Part shown: positions 55,802 through 64,000 of the stretch, one piece after another
How the letters are laid out: each line of letters opens with the position of its first letter
Numbering within the stretch: position 1 is the stretch's first letter
NCBI RefSeq assembly: GCF_021535135.1
Contig: NZ_CP091036.1
Span: forward strand, 2,232,001-2,296,000
Source: Antarcticibacterium sp. 1MA-6-2
GTDB taxonomy: Bacteria; Bacteroidota; Bacteroidia; Flavobacteriales; Flavobacteriaceae
DNA: 64,000 nucleotides
Reading direction: 5' to 3'
The notes under the pieces: model-generated
Told to the model about the DNA's origin: nothing
Seen by the model: only the letters and a program-made list of their open reading frames with translations
Databases searched by the model: none
Made by a program: the position numbers and the translations under genes

Positions 55802-56626
55802 ATGCAACTCACCCGAATAAACAAATACCTTAGTGAAGCCGGATACTGTTCCCGAAGGGAAGCAGACAAACTAATTGAGCAGGGGAGAGTGACAATCAAT
55901 GGAAAAGTTCCCGAAATGGGGACTAAGGTGGCTCCCGGAGATGTAATTGCTGTGAACGGCAAACAGGTTAAAAATAATAAGGAGGAACAGGTATATCTTG
56001 CCTTCAACAAACCTGTAGGAATTGTATGTACTACCGACACTGGTGTGGAAAAGGACAATATTATTGATTATATTAATTTTCCCACCCGTATTTTTCCAAT
56101 AGGAAGGTTAGACAAAGCTAGTGAAGGGCTAATTTTTCTAACCAACGACGGCGATATCGTAAATAAGATCCTACGAGCACGGAATAATCATGAAAAGGAA
56201 TACATAGTGACTGTAGACAGGCCTGTCACCTCAAATTTTATTGAGCGTATGGCCGCAGGAATTCCTATTCTGGATACCGTGACTAAAAAATGTGAGGTTG
56301 AGAAGCTGGGGAAATTTGATTTCAGAATAGTGTTAACTCAGGGGTTAAACAGGCAGATCAGGAGAATGTGCGAATACCTGGGCTATGAAGTTACAGCGTT
56401 AAAACGTATTCGAATTATGAATGTCCAGCTGGATGTGCTTAGAGGGGAATGGCGAAACTTAACAGAAGGTGAATTAGCGACTATTAACTCTCTGATTTCA
56501 ACTTCAGAAAAAACTGCACCTCAACCAGAATCTTCTTCTAACGAGAATTCTTCCGGAAAGGCACGAAATCAGTCTGGAGAAAAAATCGAGAAATCTTCCG
56601 CCAGGAATTTCAGAAAAAAAACTTAA
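55802..56626 (+). CDS. rluF: RluF/RsuA-type rRNA pseudouridine synthase
   Basis: 274 residues. An N-terminal S4 RNA-binding domain ([33 protein letters not shown]), then the catalytic [18 protein letters not shown] with the essential Asp, and [14 protein letters not shown]. The sequence most resembles RluF (23S rRNA U2604). A Ser/Lys-rich tail follows. Intact. Confidence 0.88.
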   Translation: MQLTRINKYLSEAGYCSRREADKLIEQGRVTINGKVPEMGTKVAPGDVIAVNGKQVKNNKEEQVYLAFNKPVGIVCTTDTGVEKDNIIDYINFPTRIFPIGRLDKASEGLIFLTNDGDIVNKILRARNNHEKEYIVTVDRPVTSNFIERMAAGIPILDTVTKKCEVEKLGKFDFRIVLTQGLNRQIRRMCEYLGYEVTALKRIRIMNVQLDVLRGEWRNLTEGELATINSLISTSEKTAPQPESSSNENSSGKARNQSGEKIEKSSARNFRKKT

Positions 56627-56749
56627 CAGAGAATTAGCGGAAACATCAGCAGCTTTCCACCAGATCTTTATATTTTTAATGTGGGAATGTACTATTGCTA
56701 ACAGGAAATTTCCACATTACAAAATTCTAAACACGTTATCCAAAAATAT

Positions 56750-57175
56750 ATGAATAGAATTCAACCCTTTCACCTCGCTATACCCGTGAGGAATCTAGAA
56801 GAAAACAGAACTTTTTACAGAGAAACTTTAGGATGTACAGAAGGAAGAAGTAGCGACCATTGGGTAGATTTTGATTTTTTTGGTCATCAACTGGTAATCC
56901 ATGTACAGGAAACTCTTGTTGAGACTGCAGGAAAAGGAAACCCCGTAGATGGAAAAGATGTTCCAATTCCTCATTTTGGAGTTGTTTTGGACTGGGATGT
57001 GTTTGAACAATTTGCGGAACAACTGAAACAAAAAAATATTGAGTTTGTTATCGAGCCTTACACTAGATTTAAGGGAAAGACAGGAGAACAGGCAACTATG
57101 TTTTTTAAGGATCCATCTGGTAACGCATTAGAATTTAAGGCTTTTAAGGATATGAGTCAACTCTTCGCCAAATAG
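56750..57175 (+). CDS. VOC-family glyoxalase/dioxygenase-like protein
   Basis: 141 residues in two beta-alpha-beta-beta-beta halves: FHLAIPVRNLEENRTFYRETLGC and HFGVVLDWDVFEQFAEQL, ending FKDPSGNALEFKAF. Metal-ligand-like His and Glu positions are present. The substrate is unknown. Confidence 0.85.
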   Translation: MNRIQPFHLAIPVRNLEENRTFYRETLGCTEGRSSDHWVDFDFFGHQLVIHVQETLVETAGKGNPVDGKDVPIPHFGVVLDWDVFEQFAEQLKQKNIEFVIEPYTRFKGKTGEQATMFFKDPSGNALEFKAFKDMSQLFAK

Positions 57176-57181
57176 TCCAAA

Positions 57182-58202
57182 ATGAACAGATTAAAACCCT
57201 CATTGGTTCGGCAAATTTTTGTTCTTTTTGTCATTGCATTCCTGGGTTTTTTAATTTTCAAGGAAATTGTTCCTTTTTTATCGGGTATTTTAGGTGCTAT
57301 CACTTTATACGTGATACTTAAAAAGTGGATGAGCAATTTAGTAGCCAGGGGTTGGAAGAAAACCTGGGCAGCAGTGTTGCTTATGGTGGCCTCTTTTATA
57401 GGAATTTTAGTACTTAGTAGTACTTATTGTTATTATGCTTTCTTCCAAAATTGGACAGGCCATTGCCAATTCTGAAAAGGTAATTGCTGCTGTGAAGGAG
57501 CAGGCAAATCACCTGGAAGAGTACCTGGAATTTGATGTAAGCAATTCTATTGACACGTCTTCAATTACCGCCTGGCTCACAGCAAATCTTCAAAGTCTTG
57601 CAGGAGGAACCTTTTCGGCCTTTATTGCAATTGGGATCATGTACTTCCTGCTTTACTACATGCTCATCAACAGAGATCTTTTGCATGAGGGTATAAAAAG
57701 TTACATTCCTCTCAATTCTGAAAATATCAGACTAATTGAAAAAGAAAGTGATCTCTCTGTAAAATCCAATGCCTTAGGCATCCCTTTAGTTGCAATTATA
57801 CAGGGAGTCATTGCTCTTATAGGATTTCTCATCTTTGGTGTGCCCGATCCTTTGTTTTGGTTCACCATTACAGCTGTAGGATCTATGGTTCCTTTTGTAG
57901 GCTCTGCTTTAGGAATAATTCCCGTTACCTTACTATTGCTCTCTCAGGGACAAAACTGGCAGGCCATAGCCATTTTAATTTACGGATTGGTCGTAGTTGG
58001 AGCTACAGATAATTTCGTTAGGCTGTATATCCTGGAAAGGCTCTCAAGCGTTCATCCTCTAATTACATTATTTGGTGTAGTTGTAGGAGTCCCTCTGTTC
58101 GGCTTTATAGGTTTAATATTCGGGCCGCTGCTAATTTCCTTATTTTTGCTTATATTAAAGATCTACAAAAAAGAATACGGTGACGAAAATGACAATTTGT
58201 AA
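57182..58202 (+). CDS. AI-2E-family transporter permease (one apparent frameshift)
   Basis: About 340 residues, multi-pass. Early helices, a periplasmic helical region (KVIAAVKEQANHLEEYLEFD), then helices with GVPLFGFIGLIFGPLLISL typical of the AI-2E/TqsA family. The frame breaks at 57412-57418: ACTTAGT is read for ACCGGT (LVPVVLIVIMLSSK expected). The substrate is unknown; the family name is historical. Confidence 0.85.
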
Positions 58203-58220
58203 AATTTAAAAAAGAAATAT

Positions 58221-58637
58221 ATGTTTAATAAAAAGACACAGTCAATAGACGAGGATTACGTAAAAGGTGAGATTGCCGAAGTTAAAGGTGAAGACGTAGA
58301 TGTAGTAATGGACAATCAGGAAGAAATTGCGGATAAGATCCAGAGTTCCAATGTACTCAAGAAATATACTGAACTTGGAAAAGTGATGATTGGAATGCTG
58401 AAGGATTACCGTAACGGAATATATTCCAATGTCCCATGGTTTACTATAGCTGCAATTGCTTTTGGACTCCTGTACATCCTGAACCCTTTTGATCTTATTC
58501 CTGATTTTATCCCCGGAATAGGATATGTTGATGATTTTGCAGTCCTAACCTTCAGTCTTAGATTTATTGAAACTGACATTCACAATTACCTTGACTGGAA
58601 ACTGGATGAAGGAAATAAAGAAGAAGTGGAAGTTTAA
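58221..58637 (+). CDS. YkvA-family (DUF1232) membrane protein
   Basis: 138 residues with a DUF1232 domain: WFTIAAIAFGLLYILNPFDLIPDFIPGIGYVDDFAVL. One or two membrane helices. Function unknown. It follows the permease by 18 bases. Confidence 0.87.
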   Translation: MFNKKTQSIDEDYVKGEIAEVKGEDVDVVMDNQEEIADKIQSSNVLKKYTELGKVMIGMLKDYRNGIYSNVPWFTIAAIAFGLLYILNPFDLIPDFIPGIGYVDDFAVLTFSLRFIETDIHNYLDWKLDEGNKEEVEV

Positions 58638-58656
58638 ATCAGCAGAAAAGTAATAG

Positions 58657-58685
58657 AAAAAGGACCTTTTAGAGGTCCTTTTTCT
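58657..58685. terminator. Bidirectional terminator between ykvA-like gene and folD
   Basis: AAAAAGGACC and GGTCCTTTTT form a 10-bp stem between convergent genes. Confidence 0.85.
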
Positions 58686-58704
58686 ATATATAAAATTATA
58701 ACTT

Positions 58705-59598
58705 CTACTTTACAAGAGTTTTACTTCTATGATTTTCCCTGGCCAGCAAGGTATTCTTTAATAGCATGGAAACCGTCATTGGCCCTACTCCACCGGGAAC
58801 AGGCGTTATATATGATGCTCGTTTACTAACATTTTCAAAATCGACATCTCCTTTTAACACATAACCTCTTTCAGCATTTTCATCAGGCACTCTGGTAATA
58901 CCTACATCTATAACCACAGCATCGTCTTTAATCATTTCAACTTTCAAAAAGTCAGGAATTCCAACAGCGATAATCACTATATCTGCCTGGGAAATGATCT
59001 GGGTAATATTTTTAGTGAATTCATGGGTGAGAGTTACTGTGGAGTTCCCGGGGAAGCCACTTCTCCCCATTAATATACTCATAGGCCTTCCTACAATATG
59101 GCTTCTTCCAATAACTACAGTATGCTTTCCTTTAGTGGGAATATCGTATCTCTCAAGTAATTCTAAAATTCCAAACGGCGTAGCAGGAATAAAAGAAGAC
59201 ATATCTAATGACATCTTACCAAAGTTAGTGGGATGAAAACCATCAACATCTTTCTCAGGATCTACAGCCAAAATCACTTTTTGAGTGTCAATTTGAGGAG
59301 GGAGAGGTAGTTGCACTATGAAACCATCGATGTCATCATTCTCATTAAGTTCCTGGATTTTTGCCAGTAACTCCACTTCGCTAACCGTAGATGATAATCT
59401 ATAGAGTGAAGATTCAAAACCTACATTTTTACAGGCCTGTACTTTGCTGTTTACATAAGTCATACTTGCCCCGTCACTCCCAACAATGATTGCTGCCAGG
59501 TGAGGTACTTTTTCCCCACGCTGTTTCATTTTTAATACTTCTGCAGCAATTTCATCTCTAATATCACTGCTGGTCTTTTTTCCGTCGAGAATTGTCAT
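58705..59598 (-). CDS. folD: Methylenetetrahydrofolate dehydrogenase/cyclohydrolase
   Basis: 297-residue bifunctional FolD, interconverting 5,10-methylene- and 10-formyl-THF. Motifs MTYVNSKVQACKNVGF (active-site Tyr and Lys), QLPLPPQID and the Rossmann IGRSHIVGRPMSILM, ending with PGGVGPMTVSMLLKNTL. Intact. Confidence 0.96.
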   Translation of the reverse strand: MTILDGKKTSSDIRDEIAAEVLKMKQRGEKVPHLAAIIVGSDGASMTYVNSKVQACKNVGFESSLYRLSSTVSEVELLAKIQELNENDDIDGFIVQLPLPPQIDTQKVILAVDPEKDVDGFHPTNFGKMSLDMSSFIPATPFGILELLERYDIPTKGKHTVVIGRSHIVGRPMSILMGRSGFPGNSTVTLTHEFTKNITQIISQADIVIIAVGIPDFLKVEMIKDDAVVIDVGITRVPDENAERGYVLKGDVDFENVSKRASYITPVPGGVGPMTVSMLLKNTLLARENHRSKTLVK

Positions 59599-59713
59599 AT
59601 TTTATAGTGGTCAGTATTTTTTTGGAAGCTCCTTCCTTCCCAAAGGGAAGAGTTAAATCACGAAAAACGCGACATTAAAATTATTTTTAAAATTCACCTT
59701 TCGGGGCAGGGGC

Positions 59714-61041
59714 TTATTTCATCCCGTTCATCATCTGCATCATTTTTCTACCGCCACCACCTTGCATCATCTTCATCATTTTGCCCATTTGGTTGAACTG
59801 CTTTAGTAATTGGTTAACCTGTTGTACTGATGTACCTGAACCTTTAGCAATTCGTTTTTTCCTGTTAGCATTAATAACGGCCGGAGTACTTCTCTCTTCA
59901 GGAGTCATTGAATAAATTATCGCCTCTACGTGTTTAAAGGCATCGTCGTCTATATCAACATCTTTAAGCATTTTACTGCACCCGGAATCATAGCCATAAG
60001 ATCTTTCATAGATCCCATCTTCTTTATTTGGTGAAGTTGATTCAGGAAATCGTCAAAACCAAACTGGTTCTTTGCAATCTTCTTCTGAAGTTTTCTTGCT
60101 TCCTCTTCATCGTATTGTTCCTGCGCTCTTTCAACAAGTGAAACCACATCTCCCATCCCCAGGATCCTGTCTGCCATTCGGGAAGGATAGAAAACATCAA
60201 TGGCTTCCATTTTCTCTCCAGTACCAATAAACTTAATTGGTTTATTAACTACAGATTTTATAGATATCGCAGCACCACCACGAGTATCACCATCTAACTT
60301 TGTAAGGATTACACCGTCGAAATTAAGCCTCTCATTGAAAGCTTTAGCTGTGTTCACAGCATCCTGGCCCGTCATAGAATCTACAACAAAAAGAGTTTCC
60401 TGAGGCTGGATAGCAGTGCGTATATTGGCAATCTCGGTCATCATCGCTTCATCTACAGCTAAACGACCAGCGGTATCTATGATTACTACAGTATGACCAT
60501 TCTGCTTCGCGTGAGCTATTGCAGATTTTGCTATACTAACGGGATCTTGGTTTCCTTCTTCACTATAAACCTCAACTCCAACCTGGTCTCCTACTACGTG
60601 CAGCTGATTTATTGCTGCAGGACGGTATACATCACAGGCAACTAATAAAGGTTTTTTGGACTTTTTGTTCTTTAAATAATTTGCAAGTTTTCCCGAAAAG
60701 GTAGTTTTACCACTACCCTGCAAACCCGACATTAATATAATCGAAGGATTTCCGGAAAGATTTATACCTTCTGCCTCACCACCCATTAATTGAGTAAGCT
60801 CATCTTTTACAAGCTTCACCATTAACTGTCCAGGCTTTAATGCAGTCAATACATTTTGCCCCATTGCTTTTTCCTTTACTGTACCAGTAAATTCCTTGGC
60901 AATTTTATAGTTAACGTCGGCATCAACCAATGCTCTTCTTACTTCCTTTAAAGTTTCGGCAACGTTTACTTCGGTTATCTGGCCGTGTCCTTTAAGAACA
61001 TGTAAAGCATTATCTAACTTATCACTTAAATTATCGAACAT
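59714..61041 (-). CDS. ffh: Signal recognition particle protein Ffh (one apparent frameshift)
   Basis: Ffh/SRP54, about 443 residues. N domain, GTPase with [21 protein letters not shown] and TKLDGD, and a methionine-rich M domain ending [21 protein letters not shown]. The frame breaks at 59975-59979: GCAGT is read for GCCGGT (MIPGAGKMLKDVD expected), here a one-base loss. Essential for membrane targeting. Confidence 0.94.
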
Positions 61042-61142
61042 ATTTCCTGTTGTTTTATACTGCTTTATCTAAAAAGCGAGGAGCAAATTTAATCATTTTA
61101 AAGCCCATTGAAAAAAGTTTCTTTGCAGCTGAAATAAATTAT

Positions 61143-61610
61143 TTAATCAAGTACCTGAAGTGGAAAATAAACTCTTATAGCACCAGTTGAAGGCAATTGT
61201 TCAAAATCATATTCAGGTATATCGAAATCGGTAATATAGGGGTTATTACATTCTCCTGTAGATAAGGCTGTAGTGTATTGAATATCCATAATTACTTCAC
61301 TGTTCAACTTTAAGCTAATAGTATTTTCACCCACAGTCTCTCCCAGGGCAATTCTTAGATACTCCCTGCCGTCAACATTAAGGAAATTGTGATTCACTGG
61401 CTGGTTATTATTACTTACCACAGTAAATTGCGATTTATCAAAGGTCCCGTTAGAAAAGAGATTTTCATTAGAACCTTCCTCCACAAGATCTATTAATATT
61501 AATACAGGACCTATTACACACTCAGAACCATCATCTGAAATATCACAGGAGGATACTCCTAAGAAAGTAATTAATAGACCAAATAACATTATCTTTTTCA
61601 TATTTTTCAA
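61143..61610 (-). CDS. Lipoprotein of unknown function
   Basis: 155 residues; lipobox LGVSSCDIS at about residue 22; the mature part is beta-rich (NTISLKLNSEVIMDIQYTT). No domain recognised. Intact, between ffh and argS. Confidence 0.75.
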   Translation of the reverse strand: MKNMKKIMLFGLLITFLGVSSCDISDDGSECVIGPVLILIDLVEEGSNENLFSNGTFDKSQFTVVSNNNQPVNHNFLNVDGREYLRIALGETVGENTISLKLNSEVIMDIQYTTALSTGECNNPYITDFDIPEYDFEQLPSTGAIRVYFPLQVLD

Positions 61611-61638
61611 TTTAGATTTTAGATGGAATAGCTATACT

Positions 61639-63421
61639 TTACATCCTTTCCGGAACCTGAATCCCCAGTAATTCAAAAGCAGATTTTATAACATCTCCCA
61701 CGATTTTCGCTAATTGCACCCGAAACACTTTTTCAGATCTTTCTGTTGTACCCAGGATAGTGACGTTTTGGTAAAAAGAATTAAATTCCTTCACAAGATC
61801 ATAGGTATAATTAGCTATTAAAGCAGGGCTATGATTTTCAGCAGCCTGTTGTATGGTCTCTGGATATAACTGAAGTTGTTTAATCAACTCCTTCTCCTTC
61901 TCATGAAGTTTATACTCCGCAGGAACATCAATTTTAGCCTCAATATCAAAATCGGCTTTTCTTAAAATTGACTGGATCCTGGCGTAGGTATATTGAATAA
62001 ATGGACCAGTATTTCCCTGAAAATCAACTGACTCTTCAGGGTTAAACAAGATACGTTTTTTAGGGTCAACTTTCAAAATGTAATATTTCAAAGCTCCTAA
62101 ACCAATAATTCTGTAAAGTTCAGCCTTTTCATTTTCTGAATATTCATCAAGTTTCCCCAGCTCTTCAGATATAGCTTTTGCCGTAAGCGTCATTTGTTCC
62201 ATAAGATCATCGGCATCTACAACAGTACCTTCCCGGCTCTTCATTTTTCCTGATGGAAGATCGACCATACCGTAACTTAAATGGTACAGGTAATTCGCCC
62301 ACTCAAAACCCAATTTTTTCAGAATTAAAAACAGCACCTTAAAATGATAATCCTGCTCATTACCAACAGTGTAAACCATCCCGTCTATTTCAAAGTCTTT
62401 AACCCTTTGTATTGCGGTCCCAATATCCTGGGTCATATAAACTGCAGTGCCGTCACTTCGAAGAACTATTTTCTCATCAAGCCCCTCCCCTGTAAGATCG
62501 ATCCAGACGCTGCCATCTTCTTTTCTATAAAAAACACCTTTTTCCAGCCCCTCGTTCACAACATCTTTTCCTAAAAGGTAGGTTTGACTTTCATAATAAT
62601 TTTTATCAAAATCAACTCCAAGTGCCTCATAAGTTTTTTCAAAACCACTGTACACCCAGCTGTTCATTTTTTCCCAGAGAGCCACAATGTGAGGATCGCT
62701 AGCTTCCCACTTTCGCAGCATCTCTTTAGCCTCATTAAGAATAGGAGCTTCAGCTTTTGCTTCTTCTTCATTAACTCCCCTTTCTAGTAATTCCTGAACC
62801 TCTTTTTTATACTCCTGGTCAAATTTCACATAATAATTACCCACCAGTTTATCTCCCTTTAACCCGGAAGATTCAGGAGTTTCACCATTACCAAATCTTT
62901 CCCAGGCGAGCATTGATTTACATATGTGAATACCCCGGTCATTGATGATCTGGGTTTTGTGCACCCTATTAAGCAGCTTTAAGAATTTCAGAAACCGAAT
63001 ATCCCAAAAGATTATTCCTGATATGCCCAAGATGTAAAGGCTTATTGGTATTTGGCGAAGAATACTCAACCATTATGGATTTCGGGTCCTCTCCGGGTAA
63101 ACTTTTTCCATATTGAGGATCATTCCTTATTTCAGAAAATTGAGATTTATAATAGCTGTCACTAAGCACAATATTCACAAATCCCTGAACTACGTTCACG
63201 CGATCTACTTCAGAAACATTTTCCACTAAAAAATCGCCCACGGTTTTACCCAATTGTACCGGGTTTGTCCTCACCAGCTTAAGCATTGGAAAAGTAACCA
63301 GGGTGAGATCTCCTTCAAAATCTTTTCGTGTGGGCTGAAACTCTACCTGTTCCAATTCCACTCCATAAGAATTTGCTACTGCTGCTTTTACCTGTTGCTC
63401 GATTTTATCCTGGATCTTCAT
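61639..63421 (-). CDS. argS: Arginyl-tRNA synthetase (one apparent frameshift)
   Basis: ArgS, about 594 residues. N-terminal Add-1 domain, HIGH motif in SPNTNKPLHLGHIRNN, KMSK-like KMKSREGTVV, and the anticodon-binding C-terminal domain. The frame breaks at 62968-62974: GCTTAAT is read for GCCGGT (EILKAAGRVHKTQIIND expected). Upstream ATG at 63421. Essential. Confidence 0.94.
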
Positions 63422-63529
63422 TTATTTAGCGCGTATTTTCTGTTTTTTCTGAAGCCGCAAAGATAATAGAAAATAGAAGTAAGCCCCAGTGCTTTAACCT
63501 CAAATCCTTATCTTTAAAGAAAATGCCAG

Positions 63530-63964
63530 ATGCTACTGAATATCAGTTACAACCAACCAAAAATTAAGGAGAAGATTATTGATGAAGTGGGTAAAACTTT
63601 TACGTTGGTGGAACGATTCAAATTAAATGGCATTGGCTCTCCCAAACTGCAAATAACCACTGCAAGTATTGATATTCACAATCTCCTCGTATTGGACAAT
63701 AATACCAATGTGTGCAATATAGAGATGAGGCCCAGGGGCATTATTGTTATGTTCCGCTCGCTTCTGGAAACTTATGCACTTGTTATTCCTTATTACAAAT
63801 TGAAGTTATACAAAGGAAAATCTGAAGAATATTCAATTTACCGGGATCACTATTTTATTAAAGTAAAAGCAGAAAATCCTGCGGTTCACAAATATATGAT
63901 GAAGATACTGGATTATAAGACTAAGTACAGCACCCACCAGAGTAGAAGATCTTCTATAAAATAG
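63530..63964 (+). CDS. Conserved hypothetical protein
   Basis: 144 residues, mixed alpha/beta, no signal peptide or transmembrane helix. It resembles small conserved cytoplasmic proteins of flavobacteria (IEMRPRGIIVMFRSLLETYALVIPYYKL). Unrecognised. Divergent from argS. Confidence 0.7.
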   Translation: MLLNISYNQPKIKEKIIDEVGKTFTLVERFKLNGIGSPKLQITTASIDIHNLLVLDNNTNVCNIEMRPRGIIVMFRSLLETYALVIPYYKLKLYKGKSEEYSIYRDHYFIKVKAENPAVHKYMMKILDYKTKYSTHQSRRSSIK

Positions 63965-64000
63965 TTTAGCGCCTATTAAAAGCCATACCTGCTACAATAG

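Overview
The window is chromosomal DNA from a marine-type member of the Bacteroidota, family Flavobacteriaceae. It looks close to the Gramella/Salegentibacter/Salinimicrobium group, but the genus is a guess. The evidence is a full-length flavobacterial dcw (division and cell wall) cluster, a T9SS type B sorting-domain protein, a fused SecDF, QueE, -7 boxes of the Bacteroidota type (TAnnTTTG), and many conserved small flavobacterial lipoproteins.

Region 1 (1 to about 8.23 kb) is accessory DNA, probably the right end of an integrated element. A CTnDOT-like tyrosine integrase abuts the 3' end of a tRNA-Arg(TCG) gene. Further in are a decayed IS3-family insertion, a two-gene DUF262 + HEPN-nuclease module, an XRE regulator, a divergent HEPN operon with two tandem paralogous small proteins, and a RadC-like JAB protein. 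No second attachment site is visible, so the other end probably lies left of the window.

Region 2 (8.23-24.8 kb, minus strand) is the dcw cluster, transcribed mraZ-rsmH-ftsL-ftsI-murE-mraY-murD-ftsW-murG-murC-ftsQ-ftsA-ftsZ and followed by a GatB/YqeY gene. It makes lipid II and builds the divisome. MraZ-type operator boxes with an exact 10-bp period sit beside the mraZ promoter. Region 3 (25-46 kb) is housekeeping: an alpha/beta hydrolase, engB, rpsT, two tRNA-Glu, proS, OmpP1-like and T9SS surface proteins, folE, cysS, yidD, lgt, secDF, mdh and gyrB. Region 4 (46-64 kb) holds queE, a peptidoglycan-turnover cluster (two PBP4-type carboxypeptidases, an M14 peptidase, an amidase, an LD-carboxypeptidase), a HerA-like ATPase, a pseudouridine synthase, an AI-2E-type permease, folD, ffh and argS.

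The most striking signal cuts across all core genes. About 25 genes, many of them essential (ftsZ, ftsA, murC, murG, murD, ftsW, ftsI, cysS, proS, argS, ffh, secDF), carry apparent frameshifts or stops. At almost every lesion the protein family demands codons that spell RCCGGY, and the sequence shows CTAAG, CTTAG, CTAGG or similar instead. Intact RCCGGY is nearly absent (one copy seen), while CCGG in other contexts is common. The simplest reading is that RCCGGY is a modified (methylated) motif systematically miscalled during sequencing. The genes are then whole in the cell, and the error pattern is a footprint of an unseen RCCGGY methyltransferase. I annotate these genes as single CDSs spanning the lesions.
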